Shown: one piece after another, positions 62,771-64,000 of the stretch
Layout: each line of letters starts with the position of its first letter
Numbering within the stretch: the first letter of the stretch is position 1
Assembly (NCBI RefSeq): GCF_900169165.1
Contig: NZ_FXYY01000009.1
Coordinates: forward strand, 62,001-126,000
DNA: 64,000 nt
Source of the DNA: Brevibacterium linens ATCC 9172
GTDB lineage: Bacteria; Actinomycetota; Actinomycetes; Actinomycetales; Brevibacteriaceae
Direction: 5' to 3'
Made by a program: the position numbers and the translations under genes
Notes under the pieces: model-generated
What the model was told of the DNA's origin: nothing
Databases searched by the model: none
The model's input: the letters and a program-made list of their open reading frames with translations, nothing else

Positions 62771-64000
62771 ATGACTGAAAGCGCCAAGCCCACACCAACT
62801 GACAAGCCCGACATCTTCGAAACTCGCGAATCAGCGGTTCGCAGCTACTGCCGTTCCTGGCCGGCCACCTTCGCCCGGTCGCAGGGCGCCAAGCAGTGGG
62901 ACGAAGACGGCAATGAATACCTCGACTTCTTCTCCGGTGCCGGTGCACTCAACTACGGCCACAACAACCCGGCCGTGATCAACCCGCTGATCGAATACCT
63001 GCAGTCGGGTGCCGTGCTGCACTCGATGGACATGAAGACCCCGGCCAAGCGTGAGTTCCTGCAGACCTTCCAGGACCTCATCCTCAAGCCGCGCGGACTC
63101 GACTACTCCGTCATGTTCCCCGGGCCGACGGGCACCAACACCGTCGAGGCGGCTCTCAAGCTCGCCCGCAAGGTGACCGGACGTCAGCACGTGCTCTCGT
63201 TCACCAACGCCTTCCACGGCATGACGCTGGGCTCGCTGTCGGTGACCGGCAACTCGATGAAGCGCGAAGGCGCCGGAATCCCGCTGACCAACAGCTCGAA
63301 GATTCCCTACGACGACTACTTCGACGGTGAGGTGCCCGACTTCCTGTGGCTGGAGAAGGTCCTCGCGGACTCCGGCTCGGGTGTCGACAAGCCTGCCGCT
63401 GTCATCGTCGAGACCGTGCAGGGCGAGGGCGGGCTCCGTGCCGCACGTGCCGAATGGCTGCGCGCTCTGTCCGACCTGTGCAAGAAGCACGACATCCTCC
63501 TCATCGTCGATGACGTGCAGGCCGGCTGCGGCCGAACCGGTTCGTTCTTCAGCTTCGAAGAAGCCGGCATCGAGCCCGACATCGTCTGCCTGTCGAAGTC
63601 GATCTCCGGTTCGGGTCTGCCGTTGGCACTGACCCTGTTCCGCCCCGAGCTCGACGTCTGGGAGCCCGGCGAGCACAACGGCACCTTCCGCGGAAACAAC
63701 CCCGCGTTCGTCACTGCCACCGCCGCCATCAAGACCTTCTGGGCCGACAACGAGTTCCAGAACCAGCTTGCCGACACCATCGCCGCTCTGCATCAGCGCC
63801 TCGACGGAATCGTCGAGAAGGCCGAAGGCGCTTCGATCCGCGGACGCGGCCTGCTGGCCGGCCTGTGCTTCGAGGACCTCGAGGTGGCCGAGAAGGTTGC
63901 CGCCTACGCCTTCGACAACGGTCTCCTGCTCGAGACCTCGGGCGCCGATGACGAAGTCATCAAGATCATGCCGCCGCTGACGATCGACTCGCGCGATCTG
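62771..64000 (+). CDS. ectB: Diaminobutyrate-2-oxoglutarate transaminase, partial
   Basis: 410 codons visible; the frame is open at the window edge, so the C-terminus is missing. Converts aspartate semialdehyde to diaminobutyrate with PLP, the first ectoine step. [19 protein letters not shown] is the EctB start; [33 protein letters not shown] and [12 protein letters not shown] are conserved, and the PLP Lys lies in [15 protein letters not shown] precedes the ATG. ectC would be expected just beyond the window. Confidence 0.95.
   Translation, partial: MTESAKPTPTDKPDIFETRESAVRSYCRSWPATFARSQGAKQWDEDGNEYLDFFSGAGALNYGHNNPAVINPLIEYLQSGAVLHSMDMKTPAKREFLQTFQDLILKPRGLDYSVMFPGPTGTNTVEAALKLARKVTGRQHVLSFTNAFHGMTLGSLSVTGNSMKREGAGIPLTNSSKIPYDDYFDGEVPDFLWLEKVLADSGSGVDKPAAVIVETVQGEGGLRAARAEWLRALSDLCKKHDILLIVDDVQAGCGRTGSFFSFEEAGIEPDIVCLSKSISGSGLPLALTLFRPELDVWEPGEHNGTFRGNNPAFVTATAAIKTFWADNEFQNQLADTIAALHQRLDGIVEKAEGASIRGRGLLAGLCFEDLEVAEKVAAYAFDNGLLLETSGADDEVIKIMPPLTIDSRDL

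Overview
The window is high-GC actinobacterial DNA. A RamB-type regulator diverges from aceA, the regulatory sequences look actinobacterial (an 11-bp direct-repeat PHO box, a DtxR-like iron box, several leaderless starts), and there is an ectoine operon and a chromosomal Erm(X)-like methylase. Brevibacterium or a close relative is my best guess, from gene content only. No rRNA, tRNA, CRISPR array or prophage was seen.

Layout. 1-1.5 kb: an IS5-family (IS427-like) insertion sequence that appears to carry a VOC-fold gene inside its inverted repeats. 1.6-8.2 kb: an Erm 23S rRNA methylase with a likely macrolide-sensing leader, a PiT phosphate transporter behind a PHO box, a DUF308 membrane protein, an SPFH protein, and an overlapping HAD-phosphatase/MurI-like pair. 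8.3-10.3 kb: an AraC regulator, a VOC protein and a thioesterase. 10.3-20.7 kb: a methyl-group catabolism block (dimethylglycine-dehydrogenase-like flavoprotein, etfB, etfA, two divergent IclR regulators, a MetF-like reductase divergent from a DmdA-like THF demethylase, an APC permease). 20.8-28 kb: KtrBA potassium uptake, a heme-degrading-type monooxygenase, an orphan DNA methylase, LhgO, and an enterochelin-esterase-like hydrolase. 28-36.7 kb: ramB, aceA, aceB (glyoxylate shunt), a universal stress protein, and a large FAD/Fe-S dehydrogenase. 36.8-42.9 kb: a small HTH protein, an inositol-phosphatase-family enzyme, and an iron-siderophore ABC importer behind a DtxR-like box. 43-45.5 kb: an AbiEi/DUF559-type gene bracketed by tandem and inverted repeats, then a membrane protein. 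45.6-54.6 kb: an amidohydrolase, an acyltransferase, an SDR/acyl-CoA dehydrogenase/CoA-transferase operon, a DUF1990 protein and a second SDR. 54.8-61.6 kb: glycine riboswitch, gcvP, gcvT, gcvH, sdaA. 62.1 kb to the end: ectA and the start of ectB, which runs off the window.

How the genes fit together. The flavoprotein with ETF, the THF demethylase with the MetF-like enzyme, and the glycine cleavage system with serine deaminase could form a route from N-, O- or S-methylated osmolytes through methylene-THF and glycine/serine to pyruvate, next to ectoine synthesis. That link is inferred from gene content and position.

The non-coding DNA is unusually structured. A near-palindromic 14-mer, TCGCCGAGGCGGCC, recurs just past the 3' ends of genes. 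One 56-bp palindrome family has four copies, one of them translated in frame inside etfA. A second palindrome-plus-half-site family has three copies. Several short tandem repeats lie between genes.
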